A stretch of DNA of 64,000 bases, from positions 1 to 64,000 of the forward strand of contig NZ_JBBLZC010000019.1 in NCBI RefSeq assembly GCF_037908215.1, written 5' to 3'. This document shows, piece by piece, positions 33,811 through 41,774 of this stretch. This DNA is from Benzoatithermus flavus. Lineage in GTDB: Bacteria; Pseudomonadota; Alphaproteobacteria; Geminicoccales; Geminicoccaceae. Below the pieces are notes generated by a model. That model was given only the letters and a program-made list of their open reading frames with translations, was not told the DNA's origin and searched no databases. Numbering within the stretch: the stretch's first letter is position 1; every line of letters begins with the position of its first letter. Made by a program: the position numbers and the translations under genes.

Positions 33811-34965
33811 TCAGCCGGCGAGCGCCCAGTCGCCGTTTTTGATCTCGAGCATCCGAAACGCGCTGAGATCGAGGCCCATATGGTCCTCGGGCGTCATGTT
33901 GAAGACGCCGGCCGTGCCGACGAAGCCCTTCGTGGCCTCGATCGCGTCGCGGATGGCGCCCGGCTCGGTCGAGCCCGCACGCTCGATGGCGCTCTTCAGA
34001 ATCATGATCCCGTCATAGGCGTGACCGCCGAAGGTCGAGACCGGCTGCTTGAAGGCGTTCTCGAAGGCCGTCTTGTAGTCGACCAGCACCTTCTTCTGCG
34101 GATCGCCGTCGGGCAGCTTGTCGGCGACGAGAAGGGCAGCCGCCGGCAGGCGCGCGCCGTTCGCGGCCTCGCCCGCGAGCTCGATGAACTGCTTCGAGGC
34201 CACACCGTGGCTCTGGTAGAGCGGCAGGTCGATGCCGAGCTGGCGGTAGTTGCGCGTCACCACGGCCGGGCCCTGGCCGAAATCGGCGTTCAGCACGGCC
34301 TGGGCGGCCGAGCCTCGGATCTTGGTGAGCTGCGGGGTGACGTCGGTGTCCTTGGGGCCGTAGGTCTCGTCGGCCACGATGGTGATGCCGTAGTCGGGGG
34401 CCACGGCCGTGCACTGCTTGCGCATCGAGGCGCCGAAGCCGCCCGTGCCCGAGATCAGGCCGAGCTTGGTGAAGCCTCTCGCCTTCAGGTCCTCGAAGAT
34501 CTTCTGGCACGCCATGCGGTCGGTGTGCGGCATCTTGAAGACGTGCGGGTTCACGGGCTCGACGATCTCGATGCCGCCGGCGAGCGAGATGAACGGGATC
34601 CCGGCATCCTCGAACACCGGGATCATCGCCATGGTGGTGCCGGTGGAGGTGCCGCCGACCATGGCGACGACCTCGTCCTCCTCGACCAGGCGCTGGGCGA
34701 AGGTCTTGGCCTTGCTGGCATCGCCGCCGTCGTCGTAGACGACGAGCTGGAGCGGCCGGCCGAGCACGCCACCCGCCTCGTTGATCCTCTTCACGTAGAG
34801 CTCGAGCGTCTTCTGCTCGGGATCGCCCAGAAACGCCGCCGGTCCCGTCACCGAGAGGACGGCGCCGATCCTGATCGGCTCCGCCGCGCTTGCCGCACCC
34901 GAAAATGAAAGGGTTAGGGCGGCGGTCGCGGCGAGCAGGCAACGGCGGGAAAGGCTCGTCATCAT
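33811..34965 (-). CDS. Branched-chain-type periplasmic binding protein of the paa operon
   Basis: A 384-residue LivJ/K-type binding protein with a signal peptide (MMTSLSRRCLLAATAALTLS, cleavage likely after ASAA) and the mature start EPIRIGAVLSVTGPAAFLGD. The C-terminal half contains TFGGHAYDGIMILKSAIERA, characteristic of the family. The ATG at 34965 is preferred over the longer open frame. Placed between paaN and the permease genes, it probably binds phenylacetate or another aromatic or short carboxylic acid; amino acids cannot be excluded. Confidence 0.88.
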   Translation of the reverse strand: MMTSLSRRCLLAATAALTLSFSGAASAAEPIRIGAVLSVTGPAAFLGDPEQKTLELYVKRINEAGGVLGRPLQLVVYDDGGDASKAKTFAQRLVEEDEVVAMVGGTSTGTTMAMIPVFEDAGIPFISLAGGIEIVEPVNPHVFKMPHTDRMACQKIFEDLKARGFTKLGLISGTGGFGASMRKQCTAVAPDYGITIVADETYGPKDTDVTPQLTKIRGSAAQAVLNADFGQGPAVVTRNYRQLGIDLPLYQSHGVASKQFIELAGEAANGARLPAAALLVADKLPDGDPQKKVLVDYKTAFENAFKQPVSTFGGHAYDGIMILKSAIERAGSTEPGAIRDAIEATKGFVGTAGVFNMTPEDHMGLDLSAFRMLEIKNGDWALAG

Positions 34966-35029
34966 CCCTTGTGTTCCTCCCTGTCGTCGGCCCGACCCTC
35001 CCCTGCCGGAAGGGCCTGGGCGGGCAGTT

Positions 35030-36697
35030 TCAGGCGGCTTTCGCGGGGCGGCGGACCATCGCCACCCGAAAGCGGTTCGCGACGAAGGCGGCATCGGTGA
35101 GGCAGGCATTGCCGGCCGGGTTGGCGCCGCTGACGTGGTAGTCGGAGAAGGCGGCCGACTGGTTCACGAACACGCCGCCGGTGAGGTTCTCCGAGAGCGC
35201 CACGCCGGCCTCGGCAAAGGCCTTCTCGGCGGCCACGAGCACGTCCGGGTCGGTCGTGTAGATCGCGGCCGTGATCGCACCCTTGGCCGAAGCACCGGCG
35301 GCGGCGCGGCGGATCGATTCCGCCGTGTCTCCGGTTGCGATCAGAAAGCTGATCGGCCCGAACTTCTCTTCCGCATAGGTCTCCTCGGCCGCGGCCGCGA
35401 CCTTCCGGACGAGGGGGGTCACCGCCCGCGCTTGCGGGAATCCCGGGATCGCGACGGGGGTCGCGGGATGGACCACCTCCCCGGCCGCGGCCTCTTTCTG
35501 CACGCGTTCCCAGGTGGCATCGCTCTGGATGGCACCCAAGACCGCCGCGGCCCGATCGGGGTCGCCGAGGAGCCTGTCGATCGCGCGGGCGATGCCGGCA
35601 CCCACCTCCTCGAAAGTCTTGTGGCCCTGGTCGGTGGCGATGCCGCTCCGGGGCACGAAGATGTTCTGCGGGGCCGTGCACATCTGGCCGGAATAGAGGC
35701 TGAGCGAGAAGGCGATGTTGGCGCACATGCCCTCGAAGTCGTCGGTCGAATCGATGACGACCGGGTTGATCCCCGCCTTCTCCGTGAAGAGCTGCGCCTG
35801 GCGCGCGTTCTCCTCGAGCCAGCGGCCGAAGGCCGGGCCGCCGGTGAAGTCTATGATCGCGACCAAAGGATCGGTGACGAGCGCCTGCGTCTCCCCGTCG
35901 GCGAGATCGGCCGCGAGCAGGAGCACGTTCGGATCGAAGCCTGCCTCCTTCAGCACCTCGCGCCCGATCTTCACCGTGAGCGCCAGAGGCAGGATGGCAC
36001 CCGGATGCGGCTTGACGATGACGGGATTGCCGGTGGCGAGGCTCGCGAACAGGCCGGGATAGGAATTCCAGGTCGGGAAGGTGGAGCAGCCGATCACGAC
36101 CGCGATGCCGCGCGGGACGATCCTGAACTCCTTGTCGAGCCGGAGCGGCTCGCCCTTGCCGGCGGGCTTCTCCCAGCGGGCGCGCACCGGCACGCGCTTC
36201 ATCTCGTCGTAGGCGTAAGCCACCGCCTCGAGGCCGCGATCCTGCGCGTGCGGGCCGCCGGCCTGGAAGGCCATCACGAAGGCCTGGCCGCTCGTGTGCA
36301 TCACGGCCTGGGCGATCAGGAAGCTCTGTCGGTTCAGGCGGTGCAGGATCTCGAGGCACACCCCGACCCGCGCCTCGGGCGTGGCCTCGGCCCAGCCCGG
36401 CGCCGCCTTCCGGGCAGCCTCCAGAAGCCGCGGCACGCTCGCCTTGGGATAGGTGATGCCGAGCTCGAGGCCGTAGGGCGAGCGCTCTCTGCCACCGAAG
36501 CCACCGCTGCCGGGCTGGTCGAGCGCGAAGGGCTTGTTCAGGAGCGCCTGGAACGCGGCCTCGGCATCGGCCTTCGCGGTCTCGCCGTAGATCTTGCCCG
36601 AGGGCATTTCGGGATAGGCGGCCCAGTAGCCCCGGCCGGCGATCGCCGCCAGCGCCTGATCGAGCACGGGCTTGTGGGTGGCGAAGAGGTCTGCCAC
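35030..36697 (-). CDS. paaN: Phenylacetate degradation aldehyde dehydrogenase PaaN
   Basis: A 555-residue aldehyde-dehydrogenase-fold protein of the PaaN type. WNSYPGLFASLATGNPVIVK PHP is the cofactor region and SLSLYSGQMCTAPQNIF holds the catalytic Cys near residue 300. It oxidises the ring-opened semialdehyde to 3-oxo-5,6-dehydrosuberyl-CoA. Unlike PaaZ (about 680 residues) it has no C-terminal MaoC hydratase domain, so the oxepin-CoA hydrolase must be another protein. The start is GTG with GGAG upstream. First gene of the minus-strand paa operon, reading from the operator at 36765-36786. Confidence 0.9.
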   Translation of the reverse strand: MADLFATHKPVLDQALAAIAGRGYWAAYPEMPSGKIYGETAKADAEAAFQALLNKPFALDQPGSGGFGGRERSPYGLELGITYPKASVPRLLEAARKAAPGWAEATPEARVGVCLEILHRLNRQSFLIAQAVMHTSGQAFVMAFQAGGPHAQDRGLEAVAYAYDEMKRVPVRARWEKPAGKGEPLRLDKEFRIVPRGIAVVIGCSTFPTWNSYPGLFASLATGNPVIVKPHPGAILPLALTVKIGREVLKEAGFDPNVLLLAADLADGETQALVTDPLVAIIDFTGGPAFGRWLEENARQAQLFTEKAGINPVVIDSTDDFEGMCANIAFSLSLYSGQMCTAPQNIFVPRSGIATDQGHKTFEEVGAGIARAIDRLLGDPDRAAAVLGAIQSDATWERVQKEAAAGEVVHPATPVAIPGFPQARAVTPLVRKVAAAAEETYAEEKFGPISFLIATGDTAESIRRAAAGASAKGAITAAIYTTDPDVLVAAEKAFAEAGVALSENLTGGVFVNQSAAFSDYHVSGANPAGNACLTDAAFVANRFRVAMVRRPAKAA

Positions 36698-36739
36698 GGG
36701 CTCCGCTCTCCTTGGTCTGTCCTGATCCGCGGAAGCCGG

Positions 36740-36766
36740 TTGACTTCCGGTGCCGGCGGCTATAAT
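36740..36766 (+). promoter_or_regulatory. Candidate promoter for paaG-paaI-paaK-paaR
   Basis: A perfect TATAAT at 36761-36766 preceded by TTGACT at 36740-36745. The spacer is 15 bases, shorter than the ideal 17, so the -35 assignment is uncertain. The -10 overlaps the left arm of the palindromic operator. Confidence 0.5.
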
Positions 36767-36786
36767 TGACCGACTGGACGGTCAAT
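36765..36786. promoter_or_regulatory. Palindromic operator between paaN and paaG, probable PaaR site
   Basis: ATTGACCG and CGGTCAAT are perfect 8-base inverted arms around ACTGGA. The inner ACCGACTGGACGGT resembles the ACCGACCGGTCGGT-type sites known for TetR-family PaaR repressors. It overlaps the -10 of the plus-strand promoter, and on the other strand TTGACC at its edge could be a -35 for paaN, so one site could control both operons. Confidence 0.7.
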
Positions 36787-36837
36787 GCAAGAGGAATTTC
36801 CAGCCTCGCCGGTCGCCCCTGGCAGAAGGGAGATGCC

Positions 36838-37635
36838 ATGAACGAGACGCCGGTGCGCGTCGATGTCGGTCAGGGTTGGCGCATCATCACCCTGAACCGC
36901 CCCGACAAGCTCAACGCCTTCAACGAGGCGATGCATCGCGCCCTGATGGAGGCGCTGGATGCGGCCGAGGCCGACCCGGACTGCCGGGCGCTCGTGCTCA
37001 CCGGCGCGGGCCGGGGCTTCTGCGCCGGGCAGGATCTGGGCGACCGGATGCAGGTGGAAGACGGAGAGCCGCCCGATCTGGGTGCCACGATCGAGGCCGC
37101 CTACAACCCGCTGGTGCGGAAGCTGCGCGCTCTTCCCTTCCCGACCGTCTGCGCCGTCAACGGCGTCGCGGCGGGAGCCGGTGCCAACATCGCGCTCGCC
37201 TGCGACATCGTCCTCGCCGGACGCTCGGCGAAGTTCATCCAGGCCTTCGCCAGGATCGGCCTGATCCCGGATTCGGGCGGAACCTGGACCCTGCCGCGGC
37301 TCGTGGGCCGTGCGCGCGCCATGGCGCTCGCGATGCTGGCGGAGCCCGTATCGGCCGAGCGGGCCGAGGCCTGGGGCATGATCTGGAAGGCCGTGGACGA
37401 CGAGCGGCTGATGGAGGAGGCGCAGAAGCTCGCCGCCTATCTCGCGACCCAGCCCACGGTGGGCCTCGTGCTGATCCGCCGGGCGCTCGACGCCTCCAAC
37501 ACCCATACGCTCGACCAGCAGCTCGACCTCGAGCGCGATCTCCAGCGCGAGGCCGGGCGCACGCCGGATTACGCGGAAGGCGTGCGCGCATTCATGGAGA
37601 AGCGGACACCCCGCTTCACCGGGAGGCGGGCATGA
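36838..37635 (+). CDS. paaG: 2-(1,2-epoxy-1,2-dihydrophenyl)acetyl-CoA isomerase
   Basis: A 265-residue crotonase-fold enzyme that turns the phenylacetyl-CoA epoxide into oxepin-CoA. GAGRGFCAGQDLGDRMQ near residue 60 and IGLIPDSGGTWTLPRLVGRA near residue 140 match PaaG. The ATG at 36838 has AAGGGAGATG upstream; an open frame 24 codons longer crosses the operator and is discounted. Stop overlaps the paaI start (ATGA). Confidence 0.92.
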   Translation: MNETPVRVDVGQGWRIITLNRPDKLNAFNEAMHRALMEALDAAEADPDCRALVLTGAGRGFCAGQDLGDRMQVEDGEPPDLGATIEAAYNPLVRKLRALPFPTVCAVNGVAAGAGANIALACDIVLAGRSAKFIQAFARIGLIPDSGGTWTLPRLVGRARAMALAMLAEPVSAERAEAWGMIWKAVDDERLMEEAQKLAAYLATQPTVGLVLIRRALDASNTHTLDQQLDLERDLQREAGRTPDYAEGVRAFMEKRTPRFTGRRA

Positions 37636-38078
37636 GCGACCGCATGAGCCCGGAAGCGCTCGCCCGCGCCTGCGCGGATGCCATGTGGGCCGAGGATGCG
37701 GCCTCGCAAGGGCTCGGCATGGAGCTGGAGTTCGTCGCCCCCGGCGAAGCCAAGATGGCGATGACCGTGCGGCCCGACATGGTGAACGGCCACGGCATCA
37801 TGCACGGCGGGTTCATCTTCACGCTCGCCGACAGCGCCTTCGCCTTCGCCTGCAACACCTACGGCGAGAAGGTGGTGGCACAGCACTGCTCGATCACGTT
37901 CCTGCAGCCCGGCCGGCTCGGCGATCGCCTCACCGCGCACGCGGTCGAGCGCAGCCGCAGCGGACGGTCGGGCATCTACGACATCCGGGTGACGAACGCG
38001 AGCGGCGAGATCATCGCCGAGTTCCGCGGCCATTCGCGCGCCATCGGCGGGCGGCTGGTCGAGGAGAGCGCCCGCTAG
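37632..38078 (+). CDS. paaI: Phenylacetyl-CoA pathway thioesterase
   Basis: A 148-residue hotdog-fold thioesterase. MVNGHGIMHGGFIFTLADSA with its HGG...D active site is diagnostic of PaaI. It hydrolyses ring-hydroxylated or stalled CoA thioesters, which relieves CoA trapping and epoxide toxicity. Translationally coupled to paaG and followed after 29 bases by paaK. Confidence 0.93.
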   Translation: MSDRMSPEALARACADAMWAEDAASQGLGMELEFVAPGEAKMAMTVRPDMVNGHGIMHGGFIFTLADSAFAFACNTYGEKVVAQHCSITFLQPGRLGDRLTAHAVERSRSGRSGIYDIRVTNASGEIIAEFRGHSRAIGGRLVEESAR

Positions 38079-38107
38079 GCCGCCGAGAGAAAACGGGGAG
38101 GTCGACC

Positions 38108-39433
38108 ATGCCGACGAAGCGGATCGCCGATCTGGCGCCCAGGCGCGAGGAGCTCGACCCGATCGAGATCGCCTCGCGCGACGAGCTCCGGAACCTGCAG
38201 CTCCAGCGGCTGCGCTGGACCCTGAACCACGCCTACCACAACTCGCCGCACTACCGGCAGCGGTTCGACAGCGCGGGCGTGCATCCGGACGATCTCAAGG
38301 ACCTGTCCGATCTCGCCAAGTTCCCGTTCACGACCAAGCAGGATCTGCGCGACACCTATCCCTTCGGCATGTTCGCCGTGCCGCGCGAGCAGGTCGTGCG
38401 CATCCACGGCTCGTCCGGCACCACGGGCAAGCCCACGGTGGTGGGCTACACGAAGAAGGACATCGAGACCTGGGCCGAGGTCGTGGCGCGCTCGATCCGG
38501 GCCGCGGGCGGCAGGCCGGGGATGAAGGTGCACGTGGCCTATGGCTACGGCCTGTTCACCGGCGGCCTCGGTGCCCATTACGGTGCCGAGCGGCTGGGGT
38601 GCACGGTCATTCCGATGAGCGGCGGCATGACCGAACGGCAGGTGCAGATGATCCAGGACTTCTGCCCCGAGATCATCATGGTCACCCCCTCCTACATGCT
38701 GGCGATCCTGGACGTGTTCAAAGCGCAAGGTCAGGACCCGCGGCTCTGCTCGCTCCAGATCGGGATCTTCGGCGCCGAACCCTGGACGAACGCCATGCGC
38801 CAGGAGATCGAGGAGGCGTTCGACATGCATGCCGTCGACATCTACGGCCTTTCCGAGGTGATCGGGCCCGGCGTCGCCAGCGAGTGCATCGAGACCAAGG
38901 ACGGTCTCCATGTCTGGGAGGATCATTTCTACCCCGAGATCATCGATCCGGTGACGGGCGAGGTCCTGCCCGAGGGGGAGAAGGGCGAGCTCGTGTTCAC
39001 CTCGCTCACCAAAGAAGCGCTACCGGTCATCCGCTACCGCACGCGCGACCTTACCCGGCTCCTGCCCGGCACGGCGCGCACCATGCGGCGGATCGAGAAG
39101 ATCACCGGCCGCTCGGACGACATGATGATCGTCCGTGGGGTCAACGTGTTCCCGAGCCAGATCGAGGAGCAGATCTTCAAGTGCAAGGGCCTCGCTCCGC
39201 ACTATCTGATCGAACTCACCCGCGAGGGCCGGCTGGACTGCCTCACGATCCATGTCGAGGTGCTGCCCGATCATGCCGACGAGGCGAGCCGGAAAGTGCT
39301 GGCCGCCGAACTCGCGCATCACGTCAAGAGCTATATCGGCATCTCGTCTCGCATCCATGTCGGCGATCCGGGCTCGATCGAGCGCTCGGCCGGCAAGGCG
39401 AAACGGATCGTCGATCGGCGGCCCAAGGATTGA
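38108..39433 (+). CDS. paaK: Phenylacetate-CoA ligase
   Basis: A 441-residue adenylate-forming ligase, the normal PaaK length. The nucleotide loop is IHGSSGTTGKPTVVGYTKKD near residue 102, the A5 motif YGLSEVIGPGVASEC near residue 245, and TGRSDDMMIVRGVNVFPSQI near residue 335 precedes the C-terminal lid domain. Activates phenylacetate to phenylacetyl-CoA in the cytoplasm. GGGGAGG lies 5 bases before the ATG. Confidence 0.96.
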   Translation: MPTKRIADLAPRREELDPIEIASRDELRNLQLQRLRWTLNHAYHNSPHYRQRFDSAGVHPDDLKDLSDLAKFPFTTKQDLRDTYPFGMFAVPREQVVRIHGSSGTTGKPTVVGYTKKDIETWAEVVARSIRAAGGRPGMKVHVAYGYGLFTGGLGAHYGAERLGCTVIPMSGGMTERQVQMIQDFCPEIIMVTPSYMLAILDVFKAQGQDPRLCSLQIGIFGAEPWTNAMRQEIEEAFDMHAVDIYGLSEVIGPGVASECIETKDGLHVWEDHFYPEIIDPVTGEVLPEGEKGELVFTSLTKEALPVIRYRTRDLTRLLPGTARTMRRIEKITGRSDDMMIVRGVNVFPSQIEEQIFKCKGLAPHYLIELTREGRLDCLTIHVEVLPDHADEASRKVLAAELAHHVKSYIGISSRIHVGDPGSIERSAGKAKRIVDRRPKD

Positions 39434-39435
39434 TA

Positions 39436-39454
39436 GAACCGGCCCGGCCGGTTC
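39436..39454. promoter_or_regulatory. Palindrome after paaK: terminator stem or PaaR site
   Basis: GAACCGGCC C GGCCGGTTC is a 19-base near-perfect palindrome 3 bases after the paaK stop and 32 bases before paaR. As RNA it could fold as a 7-bp stem with a CCCGG loop followed by GTTTTG, a weak intrinsic terminator. As DNA it could be a TetR-type operator for autoregulation. The sequence alone does not decide. Confidence 0.45.
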
Positions 39455-39486
39455 GTTTTGCAGCTTGGAAGTGGACATCAGCCGTC

Positions 39487-40173
39487 ATGGCGAAAACGCG
39501 CGCCAGCGACTACGAGGACAAGCGCCGCTCGATTCTGAAGCCGTCGGCGAGGCTGTTCGCCACCCACGGCTATGATCGCGCCTCCATGAACATGGTCGCT
39601 GCCGCCTGCGGCGTCTCGAAGGCACTCCTCTACCATTACTACCGGGACAAGGAGACGCTGCTCTACGACGTCATCCGCACCCACCTCGAGGAGCTGCTGA
39701 GCGCGGTCGAGGCGGCAGCGGGCGAGCGGGAGCCGAAGCGACGCCTTCTCGCCATGGCGGAAGCCCTACTCGAGGCTTACCGGGAGGCCGATGCCGAGCA
39801 CAAGGTCCAGATCAACCACCTCTCGCTCCTGGCACCGGAGCGCCAGGACGAGCTGAAGGCGCTCGAGCGGGCGCTGGTCTCCCGGTTCGCCGAGGCGATC
39901 GCCGCCTGCGTGCCGGGCCTCGTCGCGGACCACCGGCTGCTGAAGCCGGTGACGATGTCGCTGTTCGGCATGCTGAACTGGCACTATCTCTGGTTCCGCG
40001 AGAACGGCCCGCTCAGCCGCAAGGACTATGCCGATCTCGCGGTGAAGCTGCTGCTCGAAGGTGCCGGCAGCCTTCATTCATCCGCAGCGGGCGCGGCACG
40101 GCCGGCGGCCGCGGCGCAGCCGCGGCGCAAGGCGGCCCCGAGCGAACGCCGCCCGGCCCTCAGTGGCACTTGA
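39487..40173 (+). CDS. paaR: TetR-family regulator PaaR
   Basis: A 228-residue TetR-family repressor. The helix-turn-helix lies at residues 14-60 (RLFATHGYDRASMNMVAAAC then GVSKALLYHYYRDKETLLYD). The C-terminal 35 residues are Ala/Arg/Pro-rich and low complexity. Position after paaK and TetR membership match PaaR, which in beta-proteobacteria and Thermus represses paa genes until phenylacetyl-CoA binds. Its tail overlaps that of convergent paaD by 14 bases. Confidence 0.88.
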   Translation: MAKTRASDYEDKRRSILKPSARLFATHGYDRASMNMVAAACGVSKALLYHYYRDKETLLYDVIRTHLEELLSAVEAAAGEREPKRRLLAMAEALLEAYREADAEHKVQINHLSLLAPERQDELKALERALVSRFAEAIAACVPGLVADHRLLKPVTMSLFGMLNWHYLWFRENGPLSRKDYADLAVKLLLEGAGSLHSSAAGAARPAAAAQPRRKAAPSERRPALSGT

Positions 40174-40666
40174 AGTAGTCGAACGGCTCCTTGCAGGCAC
40201 GGCAGCGATAGAGCGCCTTGCAGGCGGTCGAGCCGAACTCGGCGATCCGCTCGGTGTCGCTGCTGCCGCAGCGCGGGCAAAGCACCTCGGTCTCGCCGAA
40301 CAGCGCCCGGCGCCCGCCGGCCCGCCCCACCGGCGGGGCGATGCCGTAGGCCGCGAGCTTGCGCCGGCCCTCCTCCGAGAGCCAGTCCGTGCTCCAGGCC
40401 GGCTGCAGCACGGTCGTCACCGCGACGTCCGTAAAGCCGGCCCGGCGCAGCGCCAGCTCGACCTCGAGCGCGATCGCGTTCATGGCCGGGCAGCCCGAGT
40501 ATGTCGGCGTGATCACGGCCTCGACCCTGCCGTCCTCGACCCGGACGGCGCGCAGAACGCCCAGATCCTCGATCGTCAGCACCGGGATCTCGGGGTCGGT
40601 GACCGCGGCCGCGGCCGCCCAGGCCCGCCGCTGCAGCTCTTCCCGGTCCGCCGTCGCGATCGGCAT
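40160..40666 (-). CDS. paaD: Phenylacetyl-CoA epoxidase maturation protein PaaD
   Basis: A 168-residue protein with an N-terminal MIP18/DUF59 domain (DPEIPVLTIEDLGVLRAV and ITPTYSGCPAMNAIALEV) and a C-terminal zinc-ribbon-like part with four Cys pairs (VLCPRCGSSDTERI, YRCRACKEPFDYFKCH). PaaD is thought to help assemble the iron centres of the epoxidase. ATG at 40666 is used; a GTG at 40675 overlapping the paaC stop is an alternative. Last gene of paaABCD. Confidence 0.93.
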   Translation of the reverse strand: MPIATADREELQRRAWAAAAAVTDPEIPVLTIEDLGVLRAVRVEDGRVEAVITPTYSGCPAMNAIALEVELALRRAGFTDVAVTTVLQPAWSTDWLSEEGRRKLAAYGIAPPVGRAGGRRALFGETEVLCPRCGSSDTERIAEFGSTACKALYRCRACKEPFDYFKCH

Positions 40667-40671
40667 GGCGC

Positions 40672-41445
40672 TCACCAGCGGGCGTCCGGGTAGGCGCGCT
40701 GCAGGAACTGCATCTCGGCCAGGATGTAGCCCAGATACTCCGAGTGCCGGCCATTGCGGCCGCCGGTCTGCATCCAGCCGTCGCGCGGGCGCTGCAGCGT
40801 GGCCTCGGCGAGCACGTGGCTCACCGTCTCGTCCCACTCGGGCCCGATCCGCGCCGGATCGACCGCGATGCCACGCTCGATGAGCGCCCGCTCGACCTGG
40901 TCGACCTCGAACATCTCGCCCGTGTACATCCAGAGCTCGTCGAGCGCATCCTGGGCCCGGCGGTGGCTCTCCTCCGTGCCGTCGCCGAGCCGCACCAGCC
41001 ACTCACCCGCATGGCGGAGATGGTAGGCGAGCTCCTTCTCGGCCTTGGCAGCGATGGCGGCGAGCGTAGCATCCCTGGAGGCCACGAGCTCGCGGTAGAA
41101 AGGATGGGCGAAAGCGGCATAGAGGAATTGCCGCGCCATGGTGAAGGCGAAGTCACCGTTGGGCTGCTCGACCAGGAGCAGGTTGCGGAACGCAAAAGCG
41201 TCGCGCCGATAGGCCAGCGCGTCCTCGTCGCGGCCCTCGCCCTCGACCTCGCCGGCGTACGTGTAGAGCGCCCTCGCCTGCCCGATCAGGTCGAGGCCCA
41301 TGTTGGCGAGCGCCATCTCCTCCTCGAGGATCGGCGCCTTGCCGCACCATTCGCTCAGGCGATGGCCGAGGACGAGCGCGTTGTCGGCGAGCCGCAGCGT
41401 GTAGGTGAACAGCGGCAGCTCGCTGCCGTTTCCGGTCTCGCTCAT
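40672..41445 (-). CDS. paaC: Phenylacetyl-CoA epoxidase structural subunit PaaC
   Basis: A 257-residue ferritin-like helical protein. RLADNALVLGHRLSEWCGKA, MALANMGLDLIGQARALYTY and HLRHAGEWLVRLGDGTEESH are typical of PaaC, which pairs with PaaA in the epoxidase core but lacks a di-iron site. 10 bases separate its start from the paaB stop. Confidence 0.94.
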   Translation of the reverse strand: MSETGNGSELPLFTYTLRLADNALVLGHRLSEWCGKAPILEEEMALANMGLDLIGQARALYTYAGEVEGEGRDEDALAYRRDAFAFRNLLLVEQPNGDFAFTMARQFLYAAFAHPFYRELVASRDATLAAIAAKAEKELAYHLRHAGEWLVRLGDGTEESHRRAQDALDELWMYTGEMFEVDQVERALIERGIAVDPARIGPEWDETVSHVLAEATLQRPRDGWMQTGGRNGRHSEYLGYILAEMQFLQRAYPDARW

Positions 41446-41455
41446 GGCAGCGGCC

Positions 41456-41743
41456 TCACATGTGCCCGACTTCTTCGGGAATTTCGTAGAAGGTCGGGTG
41501 GCGGTAGATCTTGGACGCAGTCGGCTCGAACAGCATGTCCTTCTCGGCCGGGTCCGAGGCCACGATCGCCGAGGACGGCACCACCCACAAGGACACGCCC
41601 TCGCCGCGGCGGGTGAAGAGATCGCGCGCGGCCTGAAGCGCCATCTCGGCGTCGGGCGCGTGCACGCTGCCGCAATGGCGGTGTGCCGTGCCGTTGCGCG
41701 CCCGGACGAATACCTCCCAAAGAGGCATCGGTTTCTCGCTCAT
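41456..41743 (-). CDS. paaB: Phenylacetyl-CoA epoxidase subunit PaaB
   Basis: A 95-residue small subunit: MPLWEVFVRARNGTAHRHCG, SVHAPDAEMALQAARDLFTR and YRHPTFYEIPEEVGHM are near-canonical PaaB. It bridges PaaAC units in the complex. Located 31 bases after paaA. Confidence 0.95.
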   Translation of the reverse strand: MSEKPMPLWEVFVRARNGTAHRHCGSVHAPDAEMALQAARDLFTRRGEGVSLWVVPSSAIVASDPAEKDMLFEPTASKIYRHPTFYEIPEEVGHM

Positions 41744-41774
41744 GGTCGTCTTCCCTGATCGCTCGTACCGGGGC

